The position numbers were made by a program, and so were the translations under genes. Under the pieces are notes generated by a model that had not been told where the DNA came from, made no database searches, and saw only the letters and a list, made by a program, of their open reading frames with translations. Positions 7,772-14,288 of a stretch of 64,000 nt of DNA are shown here, in pieces; within the stretch, counting starts at the first letter, position 1, and each line of letters begins with the position of its first letter. Origin of the DNA: Streptomyces lavendulae subsp. lavendulae (GTDB lineage Bacteria > Actinomycetota > Actinomycetes > Streptomycetales > Streptomycetaceae). The stretch spans positions 5,343,501 to 5,407,500 of the forward strand of contig NZ_CP024985.1 in assembly GCF_002803845.1 (NCBI RefSeq), given 5' to 3'.

Positions 7772-8593
7772 ATGTCCCTCCTCGTCACCGGCGGCCGCGG
7801 CGCCGTCGCCCGCAACCTCGTCGGCCTCCTCTCGGCCCGCGGGATCCCGTACCGCATCGGCTCGCGCGAGCGGGACACCCCCGGCGCCGTGCACTGCGAC
7901 CTCTCCGACCCCGCCACCTTTCCCGCCGCCCTGGCCGGGATCCGTTCCGTCTTCCTCTACGCCGAGGCCTCCGCCGCCGAAGCCTTCGTCGAGGAGGCCG
8001 TCGCCGCCGGGGTGGAGCACGTGGTCCTGCTGTCCTCCTCCTCGGTGCTCGGCCCGGACCCGGCCGGGAACCCGCTGTCGGCCGGACACCTCGCCGTCGA
8101 GCAGGCCCTCCTCGCGTCCCCGCTGCGCAGCACCCTGCTGCGGCCCGGCGCCTTCGCGAGCAACGCCATCGGATGGTCCTGGGCGCTGAAGTCCGGCCAG
8201 TCGGTCCGCCTGCCCTACCCGGGCTCCTACGCCGACCCCGTCCACGAGGCCGACGTCGCCGAAGCCGCCCTCGCCGTCCTGACCGACCCGGCCCTCGGCG
8301 GCCGCGCCCACACCCTGACCGGCCCGCAGTCGCTGACCTTCGCCGCGCAGCTCGCGATACTCGGCTCCGTCCTCGGCCGGCCCGTGCCCTTCACCGCCGT
8401 CACCCCCGAGGAGTGGAAGGCCGAGGTGGAGGGCTACATACCCGGCCCGTACGCCGAGGCCCTCCTCGGCATGTGGGCCGCCTCCGACGGCCTGCCCGTC
8501 CCGGTCACCGATTCCGTCGAGCGGCTGACGGGGCATCCCGCCCGGTCCTTCGAGACCTGGGCCCGGGACCACGCCGAGGACTTCGCGGGCTGA
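7772..8593 (+). CDS. NmrA-like NAD(P)-binding protein (atypical SDR)
   Basis: 273 aa. The N-terminal Rossmann motif is SLLVTGGRGAVARNLVGLL. Further family features are VEHVVLLSSSSVLGP, LRPGAFASNAIGW, and PYPGSYADPVHEADVAEAAL, the region that replaces the active site in NmrA/NAD(P)H:quinone-reductase-2-like proteins. Such proteins sense or reduce quinones or act as NAD(P)-binding regulators. CAGGAG lies just upstream of ATG 7772. Divergence from a MarR regulator supports a role in response to electrophiles or phenolics, which is inference. Confidence 0.85.
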   Translation: MSLLVTGGRGAVARNLVGLLSARGIPYRIGSRERDTPGAVHCDLSDPATFPAALAGIRSVFLYAEASAAEAFVEEAVAAGVEHVVLLSSSSVLGPDPAGNPLSAGHLAVEQALLASPLRSTLLRPGAFASNAIGWSWALKSGQSVRLPYPGSYADPVHEADVAEAALAVLTDPALGGRAHTLTGPQSLTFAAQLAILGSVLGRPVPFTAVTPEEWKAEVEGYIPGPYAEALLGMWAASDGLPVPVTDSVERLTGHPARSFETWARDHAEDFAG

Positions 8594-8663
8594 GCGGTAC
8601 CGGCCGCCTTCCGGGGGGCGCCGACGGCCCGGCCGGGAGTAGATTCGCAGCCTGGAGGCAGCG

Positions 8664-9788
8664 ATGACGGGTCACGGGCGCAGCGGAAGCCGGCCGACCT
8701 TGGAGGAGGTCGCGCTCCGGGCCGGGGTCGGGCGCGGCACCGTCTCCCGCGTGGTCAACGGCTCGCCCGGGGTCAGCGAGCGGACCAGGGCCGCCGTCGA
8801 GGCCGCCGTAGCCGAGCTGGGATACGTACCCCACCGGGCCGCCCGGGCGCTCGCGGCCGGCCGTGCCGACGCCGTCGCCCTGGTCGTCCCCGACCCGCAG
8901 GCGCCCTTCTTCCCCGGTGGCTCCTTCGTCGAGGTGGTGCGCGGGGTCGGCGCCGCCCTGGCCGACACCGACGTGCAGCTGGTGCTCGCCCTGGCGGGCG
9001 GCGAGCGGGAGCGCCGCCGTCTGGAGGGTCTCCTCTCCGGACGCCGGGTCGACGGGGTGCTGCTGGTGGCGGCGGGTGCCGGGGATCCCCTGCCGGAGCT
9101 GGCGGTGCGGCTGGGCATCCCGGCGGTCCTATGCGGGTGCCGGTCGGCCTCCGAGAGGCTGCCGAGCGTGGACTGTGACGACCGGGAGGGCGCCGCCGCG
9201 GCCGTACGCCATCTGCTGGAGCGGGGGCGGCGGGCGATAGCCGCGATCACCGGGCCGCTCGACGCGTGCGGGGACCGGCGCAGGCTGGAGGGTTACCGGC
9301 AGGCCCTGGTGGCGGCGGGGTGCCCGGTGGACGAGCTGCTGATCTCGGCCGCGGCCCCCACCGCGGAGGGCGGCCGGCAGGCCGTGCGGGAACTGCTGGA
9401 GCGCCGCCCCGCGCTGGACGCCGTCTTCGCCGCCTGCGACCCGCTGGCCGCCGGGGCGCTGGCCGGGCTGCGCGCCGCCGGCCGCCGGATACCGGGGGAC
9501 GTGGCGCTGGCCGGCTTCGGCGACTCCGCCGCGGCCCGGTACCTGGATCCGCCGCTGACCAGCGTCCGGCAGCCCGGGGAGGAGATGGGCCGGGCCATGG
9601 CGCGGCTGCTGCTGGAGCGGATCGCGGGCGGTCGGGGAGCGCCGGGGGCGGAGGGGGAGGAGCCGGTGGTCCTGCCGACGCGGCTGGTGGTCCGCGGGTC
9701 CTCGTGGAACGTCCCGGGGGGCGGGGAGGGGAATGCAGAAGGCCCCGGTCCGCTTCCGCGTACCGGGGCCTTCCCGCAGGGTGAGTGA
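8664..9788 (+). CDS. LacI-family transcriptional regulator with odd C-terminal tail
   Basis: 374 aa. The LacI helix-turn-helix and hinge occupy residues ~12-60 (TLEEVALRAGVGRGTVSRVV, then SERTRAAVEAAVAELGYVPH). A periplasmic-binding-protein effector domain follows (VDGVLLVAA, VDCDDREGAAAAVRHLLERG, DVALAGFGDSAAARYLDPPL). CTGGAGG gives a good ribosome site for ATG 8664. The family fold should end near VLPTRLVVRGSS. The last ~27 residues are translated across the tRNA-His terminator hairpin and the final 9 nt overlap the 3' end of tRNA-His on the other strand. The effector is probably a sugar, and no sugar operon is adjacent. Confidence 0.9.
   Translation: MTGHGRSGSRPTLEEVALRAGVGRGTVSRVVNGSPGVSERTRAAVEAAVAELGYVPHRAARALAAGRADAVALVVPDPQAPFFPGGSFVEVVRGVGAALADTDVQLVLALAGGERERRRLEGLLSGRRVDGVLLVAAGAGDPLPELAVRLGIPAVLCGCRSASERLPSVDCDDREGAAAAVRHLLERGRRAIAAITGPLDACGDRRRLEGYRQALVAAGCPVDELLISAAAPTAEGGRQAVRELLERRPALDAVFAACDPLAAGALAGLRAAGRRIPGDVALAGFGDSAAARYLDPPLTSVRQPGEEMGRAMARLLLERIAGGRGAPGAEGEEPVVLPTRLVVRGSSWNVPGGGEGNAEGPGPLPRTGAFPQGE
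9738..9773 (-). terminator. Terminator of tRNA-His inside the LacI reading frame
   Basis: Perfect 12-bp stem (GAAGGCCCCGGT at 9738-9749, complement at 9762-9773) with a 12-nt loop, 6 nt beyond the tRNA-His 3' end. It also codes for part of the C-terminal tail of the LacI protein on the other strand. Confidence 0.8.
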
Positions 9789-9852
9789 CGGGACTTGAAC
9801 CCGCGGCCACCTGGACCACAACCAGGTGCTCTACCAACTGAGCTACACCCAC
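9780..9852 (-). tRNA. tRNA-His (anticodon GTG)
   Basis: The full cloverleaf is visible on the minus strand. The acceptor GTGGGTG pairs with CACTCAC with one G-T wobble. The D arm is GCTCAGTTGGTAGAGC, the anticodon stem CCTGG/CCAGG with loop TTGTGGT (anticodon GTG), and the T arm GCGGGTTCAAGTCCCGT. The base before the acceptor (9853) reads G and the discriminator is C, as required for the G-1:C73 identity of tRNA-His. CCA is not encoded. Confidence 0.97.
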
Positions 9853-9946
9853 CATGTCCGGTCGCAGAACGACCGGCCGAAGAAAAGGGTACAGGGTCCG
9901 GGAGGGTGCTCGCTCCACCCTTTTCCCGCGCCCCTCTCCGGGGGTC

Positions 9947-10549
9947 CTACTCGCCCGCCACCACGTGCTTGGCGGCGATGGCGCGGGCGGTGTCCGAATC
10001 GGGTCCGGGCTGCGGCACGAAGACCGCCTCCCGGTAGTAGCGCAGCTCGGCGATGGACTCCTTGATGTCCGCGAGCGCCCGGTGGTTGCCGTTCTTCGGC
10101 GGGCTGTTGAAGTAGGCCCGCGGGTACCAGCGGCGCGCCAGCTCCTTGACCGAGGACACGTCCACGATCCGGTAGTGCAGGTAGCCCTCCAGCGCGGCCA
10201 TGTCGCGCAGCAGGAACCCGCGGTCGGTGCCGACCGAGTTGCCGCACAGCGGCGCCTTGCGCGGTTCCTTGACGTGCTCCCGTACGTACGCGAGGACCTG
10301 GGCCTCGGCGTCGGCCAGGGTGGTTCCGGCGGCCAGCTCGTCGAGCAGACCGGAGGCGGTGTGCATCTCGCGCACCACGTCCGGCATGGTCTCCAGGGCA
10401 CGGTCCGGCGGGCGGATCACGATGTCCACGCCTTCGCCGAGCACGTTGAGCTCCGAGTCGGTGACCAGTGCGGCCACCTCGATAAGTGCGTCGTCCGTCA
10501 ACGAGAGCCCGGTCATCTCGCAGTCGATCCACACCATGCGATCGTTCAT
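9947..10549 (-). CDS. orn: Oligoribonuclease
   Basis: 200 aa, the usual length. This DEDDh 3'-5' exonuclease degrades 2-5 nt RNAs left by other RNases and also the c-di-GMP product pGpG. The Exo I motif is WIDCEMTGL; Exo II and III are represented by NSVGTDRGFLLRDM and HRALADIKESI. The ATG at 10549 begins MNDRMVWIDCEMTG; upstream codons lack family similarity. As ornA next to adpA it matches the streptomycete arrangement. Streptomyces ornA loss impairs growth and sporulation (established knowledge). A 16-bp-stem terminator separates it from adpA, so the two are probably separate transcripts. Confidence 0.97.
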   Translation of the reverse strand: MNDRMVWIDCEMTGLSLTDDALIEVAALVTDSELNVLGEGVDIVIRPPDRALETMPDVVREMHTASGLLDELAAGTTLADAEAQVLAYVREHVKEPRKAPLCGNSVGTDRGFLLRDMAALEGYLHYRIVDVSSVKELARRWYPRAYFNSPPKNGNHRALADIKESIAELRYYREAVFVPQPGPDSDTARAIAAKHVVAGE

Positions 10550-10565
10550 GCGCCCCACCTTATGC

Positions 10566-10610
10566 CGAAGGTCCCCCACATTGGTGCTCGGCCGATGTGG
10601 GGGACCTTCG
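10566..10610 (-). terminator. Terminator between adpA and orn
   Basis: Perfect 16-bp inverted repeat (CGAAGGTCCCCCACAT at 10566-10581, complement at 10595-10610) with a 13-nt loop, 24 bp beyond the adpA stop. It would end leftward adpA transcription before orn. Confidence 0.85.
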
Positions 10611-10633
10611 TCAGGCGATGCCCGGGGCGGTCG

Positions 10634-11809
10634 CTACGCGTGCTCGCGCAGCACCCGTCCCGGGGAGTACAGCTCCGTCACGCTCGGACCGGAGGCGGCC
10701 AGGGCCGCCGCCGCCCGCTGGGGCTGCGGTGTGCGCTGGTGCGGCAGCGGACCGCCCGACAGCTCGGACACCGGGGACACGTCGGCCTGCGGCCGGCGCG
10801 CCCGGTAGGCGGAGCGGTAGGCGGCCGGGGAGGACCCCAGCTGCCGGCGGAAGTGCCCGCGCAGCGCGACGGGCGAACGGAACCCGCAGCGTCCGGCGAC
10901 CTCGTCGACCGAGTAGTCGGAGGTCTCCAGCAGCCGCTGTGCCTGGAGCACCCGCTGGGTGATCAGCCACTGGAGCGGCGCGCTGCCGGTGAGCGAGCGG
11001 AACCGCCGGTCGAAGGTGCGCCTGCTCATGTAGGCGCGGGCGGCCAGCGTCTCCACGTCGAACTGCTCGTGGAGGTGCTCCAGTGCCCAGGCGACGACCT
11101 CGGCGAGCGGGTCGGCGCCGATCTCCTCGGGCAGCGACCGGTCGAGGTAGCGCTCCTGGCCCCCCGTGCGGCGCGGCGGGACGACGAGCCGGCGGGCCAG
11201 TGCCCCGGCCGCCTCGCTGCCGTGGTCCGTGCGCACGATGTGCAGGCACAGGTCGATTCCGGCCGCGGTGCCCGCGGACGTCAGGACGTCGCCGTCGTCG
11301 ACGAACAGCTCGCGCGGGTCGACGTGGACGGACGGGTAGCGCTTGGCCAGCGTCGGCGCGTACATCCAGTGCGTCGTCGCGGGCCGGCCGTCCAGCAGCC
11401 CGGCGGCGGCGAGCACGAAGGCTCCCGTGCACAGGCCGACGATCCGGGCCCCCTCCTCGTGCGCCAGACGCAGGGCGTCCAGGGCCTCCGGCGGCGGCGG
11501 TGAAGTGATGGAGCGCCAGGCCGGAACGACGACCGTGCCTGCCCGGGCGATCGCCTCCAACCCGTACGGCGCGGTCAGTTCGAGTCCGCCGGTGGTCCGC
11601 AGCGGACCGTCCTCCCCGGCGCACACGAGCAGTCGATAGCGTGGAACTCCCGCGTCCTGCCGGTCGATGCCGAACACGGAAAGTGGAATGGAACTCTCGA
11701 AGATCGGCCCGCCGCTGAACAGCAGCACGGCGACGATCTCCCTGCGGCGACGCCCCGCGAGCTTCCGGCCCGCGTCTGCGACGACTGCGGCGGTGGAATC
11801 CTGGCTCAT
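10634..11809 (-). CDS. adpA: AdpA, central AraC-family developmental regulator
   Basis: 391 aa. Residues ~25-190 are a DJ-1/PfpI-like dimerisation domain with the LCTGAF nucleophile-elbow remnant. Residues ~240-337 are the AraC/XylS DNA-binding domain (FDVETLAARAYMSRRTFDRR, then SVDEVAGRCGFRSPVALRGH). AdpA (BldH) activates genes for aerial growth, secreted proteases and antibiotics and often represses its own promoter (established for S. griseus and S. coelicolor). The position next to ornA confirms the assignment. ATG 11809 follows AAGGGGGGC. Unusually, no TTA codon occurs anywhere in the gene; Leu208 in the interdomain linker is CTC. Control by bldA tRNA through this coding sequence therefore seems absent. 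Confidence 0.95.
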   Translation of the reverse strand: MSQDSTAAVVADAGRKLAGRRRREIVAVLLFSGGPIFESSIPLSVFGIDRQDAGVPRYRLLVCAGEDGPLRTTGGLELTAPYGLEAIARAGTVVVPAWRSITSPPPPEALDALRLAHEEGARIVGLCTGAFVLAAAGLLDGRPATTHWMYAPTLAKRYPSVHVDPRELFVDDGDVLTSAGTAAGIDLCLHIVRTDHGSEAAGALARRLVVPPRRTGGQERYLDRSLPEEIGADPLAEVVAWALEHLHEQFDVETLAARAYMSRRTFDRRFRSLTGSAPLQWLITQRVLQAQRLLETSDYSVDEVAGRCGFRSPVALRGHFRRQLGSSPAAYRSAYRARRPQADVSPVSELSGGPLPHQRTPQPQRAAAALAASGPSVTELYSPGRVLREHA

Positions 11810-12185
11810 GGCGCTAAGCCCCCCTTGGGTGTCGCGACTCCTTGGTCTGGTCGCACCTGCACGTTTCCCCTCGGCCTTGCACGTGGATCCCCCGCCGTAA
11901 ATACATGATCGAATCTACTGCGTCCCGTGGTGTCGGCGTGACAAGTTCAGCACGCAGCGCTATGTCGACTTGGCAACTTGGCGAAAAGCATTCGATCAGG
12001 AAGCGTTCCACTCCGCTACCCGGGTGGGAAGCTCGCTGTCCGGCCATGGCCAGTACCCGTAGGGTCTCGGCGCCCCCCGAGGCGTGTAGTCGCTGGTGGT
12101 AGGGGGGTTGGGGGGACATTCCGGCAAGGGGGGCACCCGGTCCGGAAGTTGGCTGAAAACAAGCGGGTGTGTACGTGCGAACCGG
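11810..12185. other. adpA upstream region without genes
   Basis: 376 bp between adpA and the end of the membrane-protein gene. It is markedly less GC-rich than its surroundings, especially ~11895-12010 (TAAATACATGATCGAATC, GGCAACTTGGCGAAAAGC). This is what is expected of the long, multiply regulated adpA promoter and leader. I could not fit a perfect AdpA or BldD consensus site by eye, and no convincing ORF or RNA gene is visible. Confidence 0.5.
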
Positions 12186-12623
12186 TCAGTCGTGAGGGGA
12201 GAGGGCGCCGGAACCGTGGCAACCGCGGTGCGAACCGGCCCCGCTGCGCGAGTGCCGGCCCCGGTGGCCGAGCGGAAGCGGATCCTCCGATCGCACCCGC
12301 GCCGCAGCCCGTTCCGTCTTCTCCGAGTGCCTCAGCAGCACCCGGCAGGCGGCGGTGACGGCGGCCAGCCCCAGCGTCGCCACCGCGGCCCCGCCGTAGG
12401 AGGTCCCGTAGACGACCAGCACGACGGGAACGAGCAGGCAGCTGAAGGCGGCCCAGCGCACCACGTCACCCGCCGGGTCGTCATGGGCGCGCCCGGCGGA
12501 CCGCACGGACGGGTGAAGAACTGAGGGCCCGTGCGACCCGCCGGCGGAGTGGGGGGACGGGCGGGACTGCGTCGGCGGAGCGGGCTGGACGGGCTGGACG
12601 GGGTGAACCGGATGGCCGGGCAC
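12186..12623 (-). CDS. Small membrane protein with Pro/His/Ser-rich N-terminus
   Basis: 145 aa. The GTG at 12623 is chosen because AGGGAG lies 6 bp upstream; the open frame extends further but without coding character. Residues 1-50 are low-complexity (PGHPVHPVQPVQPAPP). Residues ~60-105 hold two hydrophobic segments (WAAFSCLLVPVVLVVYG and GGAAVATLGLAAVTAACRVLL), and the tail is basic (LPLGHRGRHSRSG). The family is not recognised. It lies upstream of adpA on the same strand, but the large gap argues against an operon. Confidence 0.65.
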   Translation of the reverse strand: MPGHPVHPVQPVQPAPPTQSRPSPHSAGGSHGPSVLHPSVRSAGRAHDDPAGDVVRWAAFSCLLVPVVLVVYGTSYGGAAVATLGLAAVTAACRVLLRHSEKTERAAARVRSEDPLPLGHRGRHSRSGAGSHRGCHGSGALSPHD

Positions 12624-12886
12624 GGCGTACTCCCTGCGGGCTCTTCCTGGACGGTCGGACGTCTGTCCAACGCCCCGGTGCGCGGCTCGGTCACTGCGCG
12701 CACGGGTGGCGCACGGGCCTGTCGTCACTGGCTGTAGGGGACAGCCGCCATTGCCAAGGCGCCGCCGCTCCGGCATGCTCCCTGGGACGCTCTCCAAGGG
12801 CGGCATGCCCTGTGCAGGACAGGAGTGTCGCCGTACCCTGGTGGGTAAGGGCTTGGGAAGATGCTTCCCGGACAGAGCTACGTCAC

Positions 12887-12950
12887 CCTGCGTCGTCAAA
12901 AACCCGCGTCGTCAAAAACCTGCGTCGTCACACACCTGCGTCGTCGAAAT
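12887..12950 (+). repeat. Four 16-bp direct repeats upstream of the stress-protein gene
   Basis: Units begin at 12887, 12903, 12919 and 12935. They share CCTGCGTCGTC (CCCGCGTCGTC in the second) followed by an A-rich pentamer (AAAAA, AAAAA, ACACA, GAAAT). The array ends 42 bp before the ATG of the universal stress protein, so it lies in its promoter or leader. A small inverted repeat, GGGAAG/CTTCCC, is at 12855-12869. The remaining sequence of 12624-12992 shows no gene. Confidence 0.85.
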
Positions 12951-12992
12951 CGCCCCCCGTCGCTTCCCCGAGGACTCTTCACCGAGACACCC

Positions 12993-13523
12993 ATGGCCGG
13001 TCACGAATTCTCCGAACCCGCGGACCGCAAGCGCAAACCCCTCGCCGATTCCGTATCGAGCGACCTGCGCGCGGTGGAACAGACCCGACTCCCCTGCGAC
13101 CCGGCCTTCCGGCACGGCGTGGTGGTGGGCTTCGACGGCTCCACGTCCAGTGAGCGAGCCCTCGCGTACGCGATCGGAATGGCCCGGCGGTCAGGTTCCG
13201 GTCTGATCATCGTGCACGTGGCCAACCGGCTCCCCACCACCGTGTGGGCGGGCTGTGAGCCGCCCGTCTTCGTGGACGTGCCGGACCACCGCACCGAGGT
13301 GCTGGGACTGGAGCTGGCCTGCGCCGACTACCTGTCCGAGGTGCCGTGGATCCTGGTCGAGCGCGGCGGGGACATCTGCCACGAGCTGGAGGAGGTCGGC
13401 CGGGAGTACTCGGCCGACGCCATCGTGGTCGGCTCCACGCACGGGATCGTCGGCCGGATCTTCGGCTCGGTGGCGGGCCGGCTGGCCAAGCGGGCGCAGC
13501 GACCCGTTGTTGTCATTCCGTAA
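12993..13523 (+). CDS. Universal stress protein (UspA family)
   Basis: 176 aa with a single USP domain. After a ~35-residue charged leader, GVVVGFDGSTSSERALAYAI is the first strand and loop, LIIVHVANRL strand 2, and ADAIVVGSTHG followed by SVAGRLAKRAQRPVVVIP is the G-2x-G-9x-G-type nucleotide-binding end, with GSVAG partly fitting. ATP binding is likely. In Streptomyces such proteins respond to hypoxia, stationary phase or stress. ATG 12993 follows a region of direct repeats with no clear Shine-Dalgarno; an upstream in-frame start would read through those repeats and is less likely. Confidence 0.85.
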   Translation: MAGHEFSEPADRKRKPLADSVSSDLRAVEQTRLPCDPAFRHGVVVGFDGSTSSERALAYAIGMARRSGSGLIIVHVANRLPTTVWAGCEPPVFVDVPDHRTEVLGLELACADYLSEVPWILVERGGDICHELEEVGREYSADAIVVGSTHGIVGRIFGSVAGRLAKRAQRPVVVIP

Positions 13524-13546
13524 CCCGCTGTACGTCGGTTGTGCGG

Positions 13547-13574
13547 TTGTGAACCCCCTTGTAAAGGGTAGATA
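13547..13574 (+). promoter_or_regulatory. HrdB-like promoter for the acetate-transporter-family gene
   Basis: TTGTGA at 13547-13552 and TAGATA at 13569-13574 are separated by 16 bp, close to the main vegetative promoter form in Streptomyces. The site lies about 50 bp before the GTG at 13623. It is sequence match only. Confidence 0.45.
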
Positions 13575-13622
13575 AATGCTGCTGGGACGCAGCAAACAAC
13601 TGCAGATCGAAGGGAGCCCGCC

Positions 13623-14192
13623 GTGGACAACGGTGTCTCTGCGGGAAGCACGGCCTCGACTTCGACCCTGGGGAACATCGCCCTGGGGCTCACCCTTCTC
13701 GCGTTCGGTATCGGCCACACGGGCATCGTCAGCGGCGTGACCGCGGCCGACTCCGTGTCGCTCGCCATGTACGTCGGCGGTCTCGCCCTGTTCGTCCTCG
13801 GACTCCTCGAATTCCGGGCCGGCAACGGCTTCAACGGCACGGCGTTCGCGGGCCTCGGCGCCTTCTGGTTCACCTGGGCGAGCGGCGCCGACGGAAAGGT
13901 TTCGGCACATGCGGCCGGCCTGTTCCTCGTCCTGTTCGCCCTGCTCGCGCTGACGCTCACCGTGAGCGCGGCGGGCGGACTGTTCGGCCAGGGCGTCTAC
14001 GCCCTGCTCACCCTCTCCCTGGTGCTCCTCGCGATAGGCGCCTTCGCCGGCGGCGACGGGCTCGGCAAGGCCGCCGGCTGGGTGGCGGCGCTCTCCGGGC
14101 TGCTGGCCTGGTACGGGGCCACCGCCGCGCTGGCGCACTGGCCGACGGCGCTCGGCAAGGCCTCCGGCAGCGGCGCGGTCGCCGCGGGCTGA
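13623..14192 (+). CDS. GPR1/FUN34/YaaH-family acetate transporter
   Basis: 189 aa with six hydrophobic segments (NIALGLTLLAFGIGH, VSLAMYVGGLALFVLGLLEF, FAGLGAFWFTWASG, AAGLFLVLFALLALTLTV, VYALLTLSLVLLAIGAFA and a final ALSGLLAWYGATAALAHW). Spacing and the LGLLEFRAGNGFNGTAF segment match the acetate/succinate permease family SatP/YaaH, although the hallmark NPAPLGL motif is not present at the N-terminus. GAAGGGAG precedes the GTG start. The gene ends at a strong hairpin shared with glmS. Confidence 0.85.
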   Translation: MDNGVSAGSTASTSTLGNIALGLTLLAFGIGHTGIVSGVTAADSVSLAMYVGGLALFVLGLLEFRAGNGFNGTAFAGLGAFWFTWASGADGKVSAHAAGLFLVLFALLALTLTVSAAGGLFGQGVYALLTLSLVLLAIGAFAGGDGLGKAAGWVAALSGLLAWYGATAALAHWPTALGKASGSGAVAAG

Positions 14193-14217
14193 GCGTCCGG
14201 GGACCGCAGGTGCGCGA

Positions 14218-14249
14218 ACGGCCCCCGGGGGGTGTCCCCCGGGGGCCGT
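14218..14249. terminator. Bidirectional terminator between convergent genes
   Basis: Perfect 14-bp stem (ACGGCCCCCGGGGG and its complement) with loop GTGT, between the acetate-transporter-family gene and glmS, which converge here. Confidence 0.85.
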
Positions 14250-14288
14250 GCGCATGCCTGCCGTGGTGGTGGCGGTCCGCCTGCCCGA

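Noticed and set aside
9780..9852. tRNA-His as a phage or plasmid attachment site
   Set aside because: There is no integrase, no duplicated tRNA 3' end and no mobile genes nearby; the neighbours are core genes.
11810..12185. AdpA self-binding sites in its own promoter
   Set aside because: A loose match (TGGCGAAAAG near 11979) deviates from TGGCSNGWWY at two positions, so I do not claim it.
12887..12950. CRISPR-like array
   Set aside because: Repeats are 16 bp, directly abutting and without unique spacers or cas genes, so this is a tandem repeat.
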